DNA of 64,000 nt from positions 1 to 64,000 of the forward strand of contig NZ_JARPQB010000025.1 in assembly GCF_029478665.1 (NCBI RefSeq), written 5' to 3'. Below, in pieces: positions 43,671-54,109 of this stretch. Position numbers and translations under genes: made by a program. This DNA comes from Pseudomonas entomophila (GTDB lineage Bacteria; Pseudomonadota; Gammaproteobacteria; Pseudomonadales; Pseudomonadaceae). The number at the start of each line of letters is the position of its first letter. The first letter of the stretch is position 1. The notes under the pieces are model-generated. The model worked only from the letters and a program-made list of their open reading frames with translations, searched no databases and was not told where the DNA came from.

Positions 43671-43685
43671 CAAACGCCTGTTTAA
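43671..43685. promoter_or_regulatory. PsrA-like operator upstream of fadH
   Basis: CAAACGCCTGTTTAA matches the PsrA pattern (C/G)AAAC-N4-GTTT(G/C) except for the last base. It is about 85 bases before the fadH ATG. PsrA represses beta-oxidation genes in Pseudomonas and is relieved by long-chain acyl-CoA, which fits the fadH product. Confidence 0.5.
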
Positions 43686-43745
43686 TGTCGGCCTCAGACA
43701 AACGACGGGCCCCGCCGGACTGGAAGAGGCGCCCGCATTCCGTGA

Positions 43746-45806
<2,061 letters not shown>

Positions 45807-45839
45807 TCAGCAAACCGTAATCCTTTGATAGGGCAAAAC

Positions 45840-45930
45840 CTCTGTAGGAGCGGCTTCAGCCGCGATCACCCGCAAAGCGGGTGCCAGGCACCGTGTTGCC
45901 TGCATCGCGGCTAAAGCCGCTCCTACAGAG
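45840..45930. repeat. REP pair, TTTAGCC/TTCAGCC type
   Basis: CTCTGTAGGAGCGGCTTCAG and an inverted CTAAAGCC version flank a GCGGGTGCCAGGCACC linker, after fadH. Confidence 0.9.
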
Positions 45931-45970
45931 CCTGTGTCATCCTTTTCGGGGCACCTGATAGACTCGCGCC

Positions 45971-46864
45971 ATGCCCGAGTTCTCCCTTCCCCAAGCCCCT
46001 TTGCAGCGCCTCGACCTGCCCTGGCTCCAGCACGCCCAGGTCGAGCTCGCCGTCCTGCGCCTGGACCTGATCGACCCGCTGATCAGCGGCAACAAATGGT
46101 TCAAGCTGCGCCACCACCTGGCTGAAGCCCGTGAGGCTGGAGCACCCGGCTTGATCAGCCTGGGCGGCAACCATTCCAATCACCTCCATGCCCTGGCAGC
46201 GGCCGGCAAGCGTTTCGGCTTCGCCACCGTCGGCCTGCTACGTGGGCATCCGCAGCAGACGCCGACAGTAACGGACCTGCGGGCACTGGGCATGGAGCTG
46301 CACTGGCTGGGTTTCGGAGGCTACCGCGCCCGTCATGAGCCCGGTTTCTGGCAGCCCTGGCAAGCCCGCTATCCGGGCTGGCATTGCATTCCCGAAGGCG
46401 GTGGCGGGCTGGCGGGCGCTCAGGGTTGCGGGCTGATCGTCGAGCAGTGCAAGGCACAATTGGCCACGCTGGGCTGGACGGACTACGACGCCTGGTGGCT
46501 GGCGGCCGGTACCGGCACCACCCTGGCGGGCCTGGTGCTGGCGGAGGCCGGCGGGCATGAGGTCCACGGCGCTCTTGCGGTGCCACTGGATCATGGGGTG
46601 CCTGAGACCGTCATGGCATTGGCTGGCCGCGAGGGCTATCTGTTGCATGAGGCTTGCCGGGGCGGTTTTGCGCGTCTCGATGACGCGCTGCTGGCATTCA
46701 TCGACGAAACCGAAAGTCTGGCCGGCATGCCATTGGAAGCCCTCTACACCGGCAAGGCACTATTGGCCCTGCGTGACCAGGTCGAGGCCGGGCGTTTTCG
46801 CCCGGGCACCCGCCTGGTCTTCCTGCACACCGGTGGCCTGCAGGGGCGCCGGGGTTACTTGTAG
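45971..46864 (+). CDS. D-cysteine desulfhydrase / ACC deaminase family PLP enzyme
   Basis: The 297-residue fold-type II PLP enzyme has the cofactor lysine in SGNKWFKLRHHL (about residue 43) and SLGGNHSNHLHAL. It ends in FLHTGGLQG, the typical tail. Family members degrade D-cysteine or 1-aminocyclopropane-1-carboxylate; the length here is a little short and the exact substrate cannot be read. Its 3' end overlaps the convergent cytochrome b561 gene by ten bases. Confidence 0.85.
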   Translation: MPEFSLPQAPLQRLDLPWLQHAQVELAVLRLDLIDPLISGNKWFKLRHHLAEAREAGAPGLISLGGNHSNHLHALAAAGKRFGFATVGLLRGHPQQTPTVTDLRALGMELHWLGFGGYRARHEPGFWQPWQARYPGWHCIPEGGGGLAGAQGCGLIVEQCKAQLATLGWTDYDAWWLAAGTGTTLAGLVLAEAGGHEVHGALAVPLDHGVPETVMALAGREGYLLHEACRGGFARLDDALLAFIDETESLAGMPLEALYTGKALLALRDQVEAGRFRPGTRLVFLHTGGLQGRRGYL

Positions 46865-47400
46865 GGCAGCATGCGCAGCAGCGTGTTGTCGCGCCGCACG
46901 TAGTGGTGGTACAGCCCTGCCACGGCATGCAGCCCGATCAGCCAGTAGCCCCAGCTGCCGATGCGTTCGTGCCAACCCTTGATGAACTTGGCCAGGTCCG
47001 GATCAGGCGCGACGATGGCCGGCAGATCCAGGCCATAAAAGGGGATCGGTTTGTCAGCGGCGCTGAGGATCGCCCAGCCGGCCAGCGGCAGGCCGATCAT
47101 CATCAGGTACAGCAGCAGGTGCACCAGGTGCGACAGGCCGGTCTGCCAGGCCGGTGGCCTGGGCACGATCGGTGGCGTGGGGCGCGACAGGCGCACGGCC
47201 AGGCGCAGCCAGACCAGCACGAACACGGTCAGGCCAAGCATGAAGTGCAGGTCTTTCATCAGGTCGCGCTCGGCGCTGCCCTTGGGGAACAGGCCGCGCA
47301 ACTCGATGCAGGCGTACACGGCGGCCAGTAGCACCAGCATCAGCCAGTGCAGGGCGATCGACAGCCGCGCGTAGTGGGCCGCGGGGGTGGATGAAACCAT
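46855..47400 (-). CDS. Cytochrome b561
   Basis: The 181-residue inner membrane protein has four hydrophobic helices. Histidines suitable as haem ligands lie in ALHWLM (His18), LHFMLG, SHLVHLLLY and GLHAVAGLYHHY. The family transfers electrons between quinol and periplasmic partners; some members use superoxide. It is convergent with the PLP gene and divergent from the WG-repeat lipoprotein. Confidence 0.9.
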   Translation of the reverse strand: MVSSTPAAHYARLSIALHWLMLVLLAAVYACIELRGLFPKGSAERDLMKDLHFMLGLTVFVLVWLRLAVRLSRPTPPIVPRPPAWQTGLSHLVHLLLYLMMIGLPLAGWAILSAADKPIPFYGLDLPAIVAPDPDLAKFIKGWHERIGSWGYWLIGLHAVAGLYHHYVRRDNTLLRMLPYK

Positions 47401-47574
47401 GGTGGGTCCTCGTCTTCAGGTCGGAAAGGGCGCTCTTGCTGGCGCCTGTTTCCCACTCTAATCGCTGGGATGAAAATTTGTTTGCTTCAGATCTATCCAG
47501 CGTGGCCGACACAGCGGGCTGGGTGGTGGCTTTGGGCCTGCACCCGATTTCCATCGCACAAGGATCCTGTGTCA

Positions 47575-49194
47575 ATGAAACACCTCATCTCCACCCCTCG
47601 GGTCGCGCTGTTCGGCGCCCTGTCCCTGCTGCTCGCCGGCTGCGAGCAAGCCCCGGCGGTCAAGACGCCACCGATTGCCGCCCTGACCATTCCGCTGTGC
47701 GTGAACGACGAATGCGCGGTACTGGACCAGAACGGCGCCTTCCGTGTCGCGCCGGGCAGCGAGTTCACCCAGCTCTACACCCAGCCCTTCAGCAACGCCT
47801 TCATCTTCGGTCGTGGCGATTACTGGCACCTGGCCAGTGGCGACGGCAAGCAGGTGATCCGCGCCGACCTCACCGATTCGCTGTACACCCTGACCCCGGG
47901 CCTGTTCGGCTATGACCACAATGGCAAGGTCGGGGTGATGGACGAGCAGGGCAAGGACGTCCAGCCGGCCATCTTCGACACCGTCTATGTCGGCGGCGAC
48001 AACGATTTCATCGTCTACGAGATCGGCGAACTGCGTGGCATCCTCACGCCCCAGGGCGAGAAAGTCAGCGAGGCGGTGTTCGACTCGATGTATGTGCGCG
48101 AGGACTTCGCCAAGCGCGGCAACTGGGTGCTGGCCGAGCGCCAGGGCGAGAACTGGGGCTACAACCTGCAGACCAAGGTGCTGCGCAAGCTCGACTTCGA
48201 CACCATCGTCAGCGCGGCCGACGGTCACCTGGTGGTTTCCCGCGAGGGCGCTGCCGGCAAGGGCCTGGCGGACGCCGCCGGCAACCTGGTGATCCCGCTC
48301 GAGAAGGGCTGGCTGGGTACGCCGGGCGGTGGCTTGGTGGCCTTCCGCGACAGCTACGACAAACCGTGCGGTTACCTGGACTACCAGGGCAAGGTGGTGA
48401 TCGAGGCGCAGTACCAGAGCTGCGAGACCTTCGGCAAGGTGGGCGGCATGGTGCAGTTGCCGCGCACCGAGGACGACCGTGGCAAGGCCGGCATGATCGG
48501 CCATGACGGCAAATGGCTGATCCAGCCCGAGTACGATTCGATCGGCGACGCCGGCATGGGCCAGCTCGGCATGAGTGGCCATCGCCCGGGCTTCAACCAT
48601 ATCGGCAAGTTGCAGAACATGTTCCTGGCCACCTACGGGACCATCGACCTGGACCAGGGCAAGGTGGTGTTCCAGCCCACCTACCAGCAGATCGGCCTGG
48701 TCGCGCCCAATCGCTATGCCTTCTCCGAGCTGAAATCGCCGAAGAAGACCGTGATGTTCATGGGGATGCCGAACGAGACCGCCACCGTGGGCCTGATGGA
48801 CGAGAAGGGCAAGGTGCTGGTCAAGCCGGAGCAGTTCGTGTCGTTCAAGCTGCTTGCTGACGGCCATCACCTGCTGGCGGCCGAGGGCAGCAAGTCGGAT
48901 GCCGTGCGCGCGCTCTACGATCTGGATGGCAAGTTGCTGGTGCCCGCCAAATGGCAGGACGTGGTGGTCGACGAAGCGCGTGGCGCGATCTTCGCCTATC
49001 GGGTCGAGGGCAATGGCGACGACGCGGTGCGCACGCTGCGCGCCCTGTATCGCCTGGATGGCAGCGTGGTGTTCGACACCAACCGCCTGCCTTGCGGCGC
49101 GGAGCAGGTGGTCGACGGCAAGGGCCAGGTGCTGTGGCCGAAGGATGCCCAGGCCCATTGCCCGGCGCCTGAGCCGGTAGCCGAAGCGTCCTGA
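47575..49194 (+). CDS. WG-repeat lipoprotein
   Basis: The start at 47575 (MKHLISTPRVALFGALSLLLAGC) gives a lipoprotein signal with Cys24 and a 539-residue product. The body is a series of WG-type repeats of about 40-55 residues, for example KVGVMDEQGKDVQPAIFDTV, GMIGHDGKWLIQPEYDSIGD and TVGLMDEKGKVLVKPEQF. WG repeats build beta-propeller-like interaction surfaces. Its partner is unknown. A GC terminator follows. Confidence 0.85.
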   Translation: MKHLISTPRVALFGALSLLLAGCEQAPAVKTPPIAALTIPLCVNDECAVLDQNGAFRVAPGSEFTQLYTQPFSNAFIFGRGDYWHLASGDGKQVIRADLTDSLYTLTPGLFGYDHNGKVGVMDEQGKDVQPAIFDTVYVGGDNDFIVYEIGELRGILTPQGEKVSEAVFDSMYVREDFAKRGNWVLAERQGENWGYNLQTKVLRKLDFDTIVSAADGHLVVSREGAAGKGLADAAGNLVIPLEKGWLGTPGGGLVAFRDSYDKPCGYLDYQGKVVIEAQYQSCETFGKVGGMVQLPRTEDDRGKAGMIGHDGKWLIQPEYDSIGDAGMGQLGMSGHRPGFNHIGKLQNMFLATYGTIDLDQGKVVFQPTYQQIGLVAPNRYAFSELKSPKKTVMFMGMPNETATVGLMDEKGKVLVKPEQFVSFKLLADGHHLLAAEGSKSDAVRALYDLDGKLLVPAKWQDVVVDEARGAIFAYRVEGNGDDAVRTLRALYRLDGSVVFDTNRLPCGAEQVVDGKGQVLWPKDAQAHCPAPEPVAEAS

Positions 49195-49203
49195 TGCGTG
49201 AAC

Positions 49204-49235
49204 GCCCCGCCGTCAGCAAGGCGGCGGGGCTGTTT
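49204..49235. terminator. GC-rich terminator between convergent genes
   Basis: GCCCCGCCG and CGGCGGGGC form a nine-pair stem with a nine-base loop and TGTTT after it. It serves the WG gene and may also affect the convergent DUF1853 gene. Confidence 0.75.
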
Positions 49236-50170
49236 CAGCGTGGGGGGAGGTCAGGCCAGCCATCGGCCACCAGGAACATCCGTTCGACCTCTTCCCAGTG
49301 CCCCTGCGCCTGCTGCTCCAGTCGGGTCAGCAGGTGTGCATGGGCATCGGGCTCCAGCCCTTCGCGCCAGGCAGCGAAGCGTTCCGTGCTCCAGCATGCC
49401 GATGTTTCAATTCGCGCCGGCGCCAGCCATGCCTGGCGGGACAGGGGCTGCCAGCAACTGTTGTCGGCGACGTTCCATTCGCCATGGCGCATCCAGCCAC
49501 CGCGCAGGTGGCCGGGATTGGCCCCGCTCGGCTCTTGTGTTCGTCCCGTGTGTGGGTAGAACAGATAACCGCCAAGCCAGAGGTGAGCCTGCACCTGGTC
49601 CAGGCCCAGCCCGGCCAGCACGGCGTGACTCTGTGGCCCGCTCGACATGGGTAACTGATGTTGCGTCAGGTGTGCCAGCTTTCTTCCCAGTCGATCATGG
49701 CAACCCGGGCCAAGCCATTGGTCCGGATCGCTGCCATCACCGCTGGGTGGCCCCAGGTAGAGTTTGATCGCCAGCTCCAGGTGATGAGCGCCTTCACGGT
49801 CGCGCAGCACGATGTCCAGCTCGCCCAGGGTTCGCCCGCCATCGCGGATCGCCAGGTTGGCCGCCAGCAGCTCGACGCCCGGGGCCTGGAGCAGGGCAAA
49901 CTGCCACAACGCCTCGTAGTAGAGCCCCAGGCGTCGGCTGGTCAGGCGCGACAGCCAGTCCAGCAGCACCGTGGGGTCATGATCGAGCGCGCGCAGCCAG
50001 TCGGCCAGTTGTCCAGGGTCGTCGGCCCAGGCGCTGGCGCTCAGCGGGTGGCGTTGCGGGGCGCAGGCGTCGTCCAGCAGCGGCGGCGACAGGACCGCCC
50101 ACGCCAGGTCGCGCACGGCAGGCTGGCGCAGCTGGCGGAGCACGGGCTGCAGATCGGCGAAGGGCATCAT
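49235..50170 (-). CDS. DUF1853 family protein
   Basis: The protein is about 311 residues, starting MMPFADLQPVLRQLRQ at a double ATG (50170/50167). It matches DUF1853. The central segment GELDIVLRD followed by HLELAIKLYLG resembles the D...E-x-K core of PD-(D/E)XK nucleases, though the match is loose. It is divergent from nadK with 89 bases between. Function unknown; a DNA- or RNA-cleaving role is only a suggestion. Confidence 0.82.
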   Translation of the reverse strand: MMPFADLQPVLRQLRQPAVRDLAWAVLSPPLLDDACAPQRHPLSASAWADDPGQLADWLRALDHDPTVLLDWLSRLTSRRLGLYYEALWQFALLQAPGVELLAANLAIRDGGRTLGELDIVLRDREGAHHLELAIKLYLGPPSGDGSDPDQWLGPGCHDRLGRKLAHLTQHQLPMSSGPQSHAVLAGLGLDQVQAHLWLGGYLFYPHTGRTQEPSGANPGHLRGGWMRHGEWNVADNSCWQPLSRQAWLAPARIETSACWSTERFAAWREGLEPDAHAHLLTRLEQQAQGHWEEVERMFLVADGWPDLPPR

Positions 50171-50259
50171 CCTGCGAGCATAGCCGGTTTGCCGCTGGCC
50201 GGTCCTTTCGCCCATAATCGCGGCATTGTCACCCCGCCGCAGAGCCTCGCAGGAGCACC

Positions 50260-51150
50260 ATGGAGCAATTTCGCAATATCGGTATCATCGGACGCCTTGG
50301 CAGCTCCCAGGTGCTCGACACCATCCGCCGACTGAAAAAATTCCTCCTCGAGCGCCACCTGCACGTGATCCTCGAGGACACCATCGCCGAAGTGCTGCCC
50401 GGCCATGGCTTGCAGACCTCCACCCGCAAGCTGCTGGGCGAGGTGTGCGACCTGGTCATCGTGGTCGGTGGCGATGGCAGCCTGCTGGGTGCCGCCCGGG
50501 CCTTGGCCCGGCACAACATCCCGGTGCTGGGGATCAACCGCGGCAACCTGGGTTTTCTCACCGACATCCGCCCCGACGAGCTGGAAGAGAAGGTCGCCGA
50601 GGTGCTCGACGGTCACTACCTGGTCGAGAACCGTTTCCTGCTGCAAGCCGAAGTGCGCCGCCACAACGAGGCCATCGGCCAGGGCGACGCGCTCAACGAC
50701 GTGGTGCTGCACCCCGGCAAGTCGACGCGGATGATCGAGTTCGAGATCTACATCGACGGCCAGTTCGTCTGCAGCCAGAAGGCCGACGGCCTGATCGTCG
50801 CCACCCCCACTGGCTCCACCGCCTACGCGCTGTCCGCCGGTGGCCCGATCATGCACCCCAAGCTCGATGCCATCGTCATCGTGCCCATGTACCCGCACAC
50901 GCTGTCGGGCCGGCCGATCGTGGTGGACGGCAATAGCGAGCTGAAGATCGTGGTGTCGAAGGACCTGCAGATCTACCCGCAGGTCTCCTGTGACGGCCAG
51001 AACCACTTCACCTGCGCCCCCGGCGACACCATCACGGTGAGCAAGAAACCGCAGAAACTGCGCCTGATCCATCCGCTGGACCACAATTACTACGAGGTCT
51101 GCCGCACCAAGCTCGGCTGGGGCAGCCGCCTGGGAGGCAGGGACGACTGA
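50260..51150 (+). CDS. nadK: NAD kinase
   Basis: The 296-residue protein has the GGDGSLLGAAR motif near residue 72 and the NE/D and GSTAY segments of NAD kinases (TPTGSTAYALSAGGP). It phosphorylates NAD to NADP. Its TGA overlaps the next ATG by one base, so it heads an operon through pepN. Confidence 0.95.
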   Translation: MEQFRNIGIIGRLGSSQVLDTIRRLKKFLLERHLHVILEDTIAEVLPGHGLQTSTRKLLGEVCDLVIVVGGDGSLLGAARALARHNIPVLGINRGNLGFLTDIRPDELEEKVAEVLDGHYLVENRFLLQAEVRRHNEAIGQGDALNDVVLHPGKSTRMIEFEIYIDGQFVCSQKADGLIVATPTGSTAYALSAGGPIMHPKLDAIVIVPMYPHTLSGRPIVVDGNSELKIVVSKDLQIYPQVSCDGQNHFTCAPGDTITVSKKPQKLRLIHPLDHNYYEVCRTKLGWGSRLGGRDD

Positions 51151-52121
51151 TGCTCGATCCGGCGCGCAGTTTCGATATCATCGGCGACGTGCACGGTTGT
51201 GCGCTCACCCTCGAACGCCTGCTCGATGCGCTCGGCTACAAGCGGGTGGGCGGGGTCTGGCGCCATCCGCGGCGCCAGGCGCTGTTCCTCGGCGACATCG
51301 TCGACCGCGGCCCGCGTATCCGTGAGGCGCTGCACATCGTCCACGACATGGTCGAGGCCGGCCAGGCCTTCTGCATCATGGGCAACCATGAATACAACGC
51401 CCTGGGCTGGGTCACCCCGGCGCTGCCCGGCAGCGGCAAGGCGTTCGTCCGCGAGCACACGCCGCGCCATGCGCGCCTGATCGATGAAACCCTCACCCAG
51501 TTCGCCCAGCACCCCGGCGACTGGCACGACTTCATCCAGTGGTTCTACGAGCTGCCGCTGTTCGTCGACGCCGGCCGGTTCCGCCTGGTGCACGCCTGCT
51601 GGGACCACCAGCTGATCGAGCCGCTGCGCCAGCAGTATCACGACGGGCGTATCGACGAGCATTTCGTCCAGGCTTCGGCGGTGGCAGGCAGTTTCGCCGC
51701 CACGGTGTGCAACCGCCTGCTGCGCGGCACCGACATGCGCCTGCCGGATGGCCTGACGCTCACCGGTGGCGATGGTCTGACCCGCGCCTTCTTCCGCACC
51801 AAGTTCTGGGAAGAAGACCCGCAAACCTACGGTGACATCGTGTTCCAGCCCGATGCGCTGCCGGACGAGGTGGCCCGCACGCCGCTCAGCCACAGCCAGA
51901 AGAATGCCCTGCTGCGCTATGCCGAAGACGAGCCGTTGCTGTTCGTCGGCCATTACTGGCGCAGCGGCCGGCCGGCGCCGATTCGTGCCAACCTGGCCTG
52001 CCTCGACTACAGCGCGGTGCTGTACGGCAAGCTGGCGGCCTACCGGCTGGATGACGAAACCCGCATCGACCCGCACAAGTTCGTCTGGGTCGATGTCGAA
52101 CGCCCGCAGGCCAGTCAATGA
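51150..52121 (+). CDS. Calcineurin-like metallophosphoesterase
   Basis: The 323-residue protein carries the metal-binding motifs GDVHG (residue 12), GDIVDRGP and GNHEYN, as in serine/threonine and ApaH-like phosphatases. The C-terminal half has VGHYWRSGRPAP, supplying further metal ligands. The substrate is unknown; proteins, nucleotides and dinucleoside polyphosphates are candidates. It is coupled on both sides (TGATG with nadK, ATGA with the rhomboid gene). Confidence 0.88.
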   Translation: MLDPARSFDIIGDVHGCALTLERLLDALGYKRVGGVWRHPRRQALFLGDIVDRGPRIREALHIVHDMVEAGQAFCIMGNHEYNALGWVTPALPGSGKAFVREHTPRHARLIDETLTQFAQHPGDWHDFIQWFYELPLFVDAGRFRLVHACWDHQLIEPLRQQYHDGRIDEHFVQASAVAGSFAATVCNRLLRGTDMRLPDGLTLTGGDGLTRAFFRTKFWEEDPQTYGDIVFQPDALPDEVARTPLSHSQKNALLRYAEDEPLLFVGHYWRSGRPAPIRANLACLDYSAVLYGKLAAYRLDDETRIDPHKFVWVDVERPQASQ

Positions 52122-52996
52122 ACGTTATCGAAGTACTGCGCCTGCCGCTGACGGTCGACCTCGGCGGCTTCGTCGCCCTGCTGCGTCGCCTGCAAGTGCC
52201 GCACCGGGTGGTGGAGGAGGGCGAGGAGCAAGTGCTCTGGGCGCCCCCCGCCATGGCCGACGACGTGCGCCAGCTGTACCAGCGCTTCCCCGACGGCAAC
52301 GCCGATGTGGAACTCCCCGTGGCAACCGACTTGCCGGCAGACACCCCCACGGTGCCCTCCCTCAAGGAGCAGGCCCGTGCCTGCAAGGTCACCGCCACGG
52401 TCCTGTTCCTGAGCCTGGTGGTGGCCGGCCTGACCAGCCTGGGCGACAACCTCACGACCATCGCCTGGTTCACTTTCCTGCCATTCCAGGTGCAGGGGGA
52501 CTACATCTACTTCACCTCATTGCCCCAGGCGCTTGCCGAAGGCCAGTGGTGGCGCCTGGTGTCGCCGATGCTGCTGCACTTCGGCGTGCTGCACCTGGCG
52601 ATGAACGGCCTGTGGTACTGGGAGCTGGGTAAGCGCATCGAATTGCGCCAAGGGCCGTGGATGCTGCTGATGCTGACCCTGCTGTTCAGCCTGGTGTCCA
52701 ACCTGGCCCAGCACTTCAGCAGCGGCCCAAGTCTGTTTGGTGGCCTGTCCGGCGTACTCTATGGCTTGCTCGGGCATGTCTGGCTGTACCAGTGGCTGGC
52801 GCCCAATCCGCAGTTCAGCCTGCCCAAGGGCGTGCTGGTGATGATGCTGGTCTGGCTGCTGATCTGCCTGAGCGGCGTGGTCGGCCAGCTCGGCTTTGGC
52901 CAGATTGCCAACGCCGCCCATGTTGGCGGGTTGCTCATCGGATGCCTGACCGGGCTCTTGGGTGGATGGCTCGCCAGGCGTAGACTGTCGGCCTGA
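52118..52996 (+). CDS. Rhomboid family intramembrane serine protease
   Basis: The 292-residue protein has a soluble N-terminal region (about 85 residues) like GlpG and six membrane helices. The catalytic serine lies in GLSGVLYG and the histidine in ANAAHVGG. The conserved HFGVLHLAMNGLWYWE segment is also present. It cleaves membrane proteins within the bilayer. It overlaps the phosphoesterase gene by four bases. Confidence 0.92.
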   Translation: MNVIEVLRLPLTVDLGGFVALLRRLQVPHRVVEEGEEQVLWAPPAMADDVRQLYQRFPDGNADVELPVATDLPADTPTVPSLKEQARACKVTATVLFLSLVVAGLTSLGDNLTTIAWFTFLPFQVQGDYIYFTSLPQALAEGQWWRLVSPMLLHFGVLHLAMNGLWYWELGKRIELRQGPWMLLMLTLLFSLVSNLAQHFSSGPSLFGGLSGVLYGLLGHVWLYQWLAPNPQFSLPKGVLVMMLVWLLICLSGVVGQLGFGQIANAAHVGGLLIGCLTGLLGGWLARRRLSA

Positions 52997-53009
52997 CTGA
53001 GGAGACCCC

Positions 53010-53270
53010 ATGTCCACATTCGCGCAAATGATCGAAAACATCACCCCCGAGATCTACGAGAGCCTGAAAACGGCCGTGGAAATCGGCAAATGGTCCGACG
53101 GCCGCAAACTGACGGCTGAACAGAAAGAGTTGTCGCTGCAGGCGGTGATCGCCTGGGAGATGAAGAACCTTCCCGAAGAGCAGCGCACCGGCTACATGGG
53201 CCCGCAGGAATGCGCCTCGAAGTCCGCGCCAATCGCCAACATCCTGTTCAAGTCGGACTCGGTACATTGA
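53010..53270 (+). CDS. DUF1315 (YeaC-like) protein
   Basis: The 86-residue protein begins MSTFAQMIENITPEIYESL and matches the YeaC/DUF1315 family. It is soluble, lacks a signal peptide and has no known function. It is 13 bases after the rhomboid gene, and its stop overlaps the next start by four bases. Confidence 0.87.
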   Translation: MSTFAQMIENITPEIYESLKTAVEIGKWSDGRKLTAEQKELSLQAVIAWEMKNLPEEQRTGYMGPQECASKSAPIANILFKSDSVH

Positions 53271-54097
53271 TCGAACTCGCTCGTGGCTCTTTGAGCAAGA
53301 TGGCGGTGCGCCTGGAAGCACCGGTCGTTCAATACAGTTTCCGCCTGGATGACACCGAGGTGCCGGTCAACCCGTTGATCGGTCAGTCGATCCGCCTGGA
53401 ATACCTCGGCGCCATTCACTGCACCCATTGCGGCAAGCGCACCAAGACCAGCTTCAGCCAGGGCTACTGTTATCCGTGCATGACCAAGCTGGCCCAGTGC
53501 GACGTGTGCATCATGGCCCCGGAGCGCTGCCACTACGACGCCGGCACCTGCCGCGAGCCGTCGTGGGGCGAGCAGTTCTGCATGACCGACCATGTGGTGT
53601 ACCTGGCCAACTCGTCGGGTATCAAGGTCGGCATCACCCGCGCCACCCAGTTGCCCACCCGCTGGCTCGACCAGGGCGCCAGCCAGGCGCTGCCGATCAT
53701 GCGCGTGGCCACCCGCCAGCAATCCGGGCTGGTCGAGGATGTGCTGCGCAGCCAGGTGCCGGACCGCACCAACTGGCGCGCGCTGCTCAAGGGCGACGCC
53801 GAAGTGCTCGACCTGCCCGTCATCCGCGAACAGATCTTCGACGCCTGCGCCGACGGTATCCGTGGCCTGCAGGAGCGTTTCGGGTTGCAGGCCATCCAGC
53901 CGCTGCCCGACGCCGAGGTGGTGCAGATGCGCTACCCGGTCGAGGCCTACCCGAAAAAGATCGTCAGCTTCAACCTCGACAAGGACCCGGTCGTGGAGGG
54001 TACGCTGCTGGGCATCAAGGGCCAGTACCTGATCTTCGATACCGGCGTGATCAACATTCGCAAGTACACGGCCTATCAACTGGCCGTGCTCCAGTAA
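53267..54097 (+). CDS. DUF2797 family protein with zinc-binding cysteines
   Basis: I chose the TTG at 53267 (LIELARGSLSKMAVRLE), overlapping the yeaC stop in TTGA, giving 276 residues; an ATG at 53300 is the alternative. Cysteines in CTHCGKRTKTSFSQGYC, then CDVC and nearby Cys suggest one or two zinc sites near residues 55-100. The following VVYLANSSGIKVGITR resembles the core of GIY-YIG/T5orf172 domains. Function unknown. Confidence 0.82.
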   Translation: MIELARGSLSKMAVRLEAPVVQYSFRLDDTEVPVNPLIGQSIRLEYLGAIHCTHCGKRTKTSFSQGYCYPCMTKLAQCDVCIMAPERCHYDAGTCREPSWGEQFCMTDHVVYLANSSGIKVGITRATQLPTRWLDQGASQALPIMRVATRQQSGLVEDVLRSQVPDRTNWRALLKGDAEVLDLPVIREQIFDACADGIRGLQERFGLQAIQPLPDAEVVQMRYPVEAYPKKIVSFNLDKDPVVEGTLLGIKGQYLIFDTGVINIRKYTAYQLAVLQ

Positions 54098-54109
54098 AGG
54101 ATCGTCACC

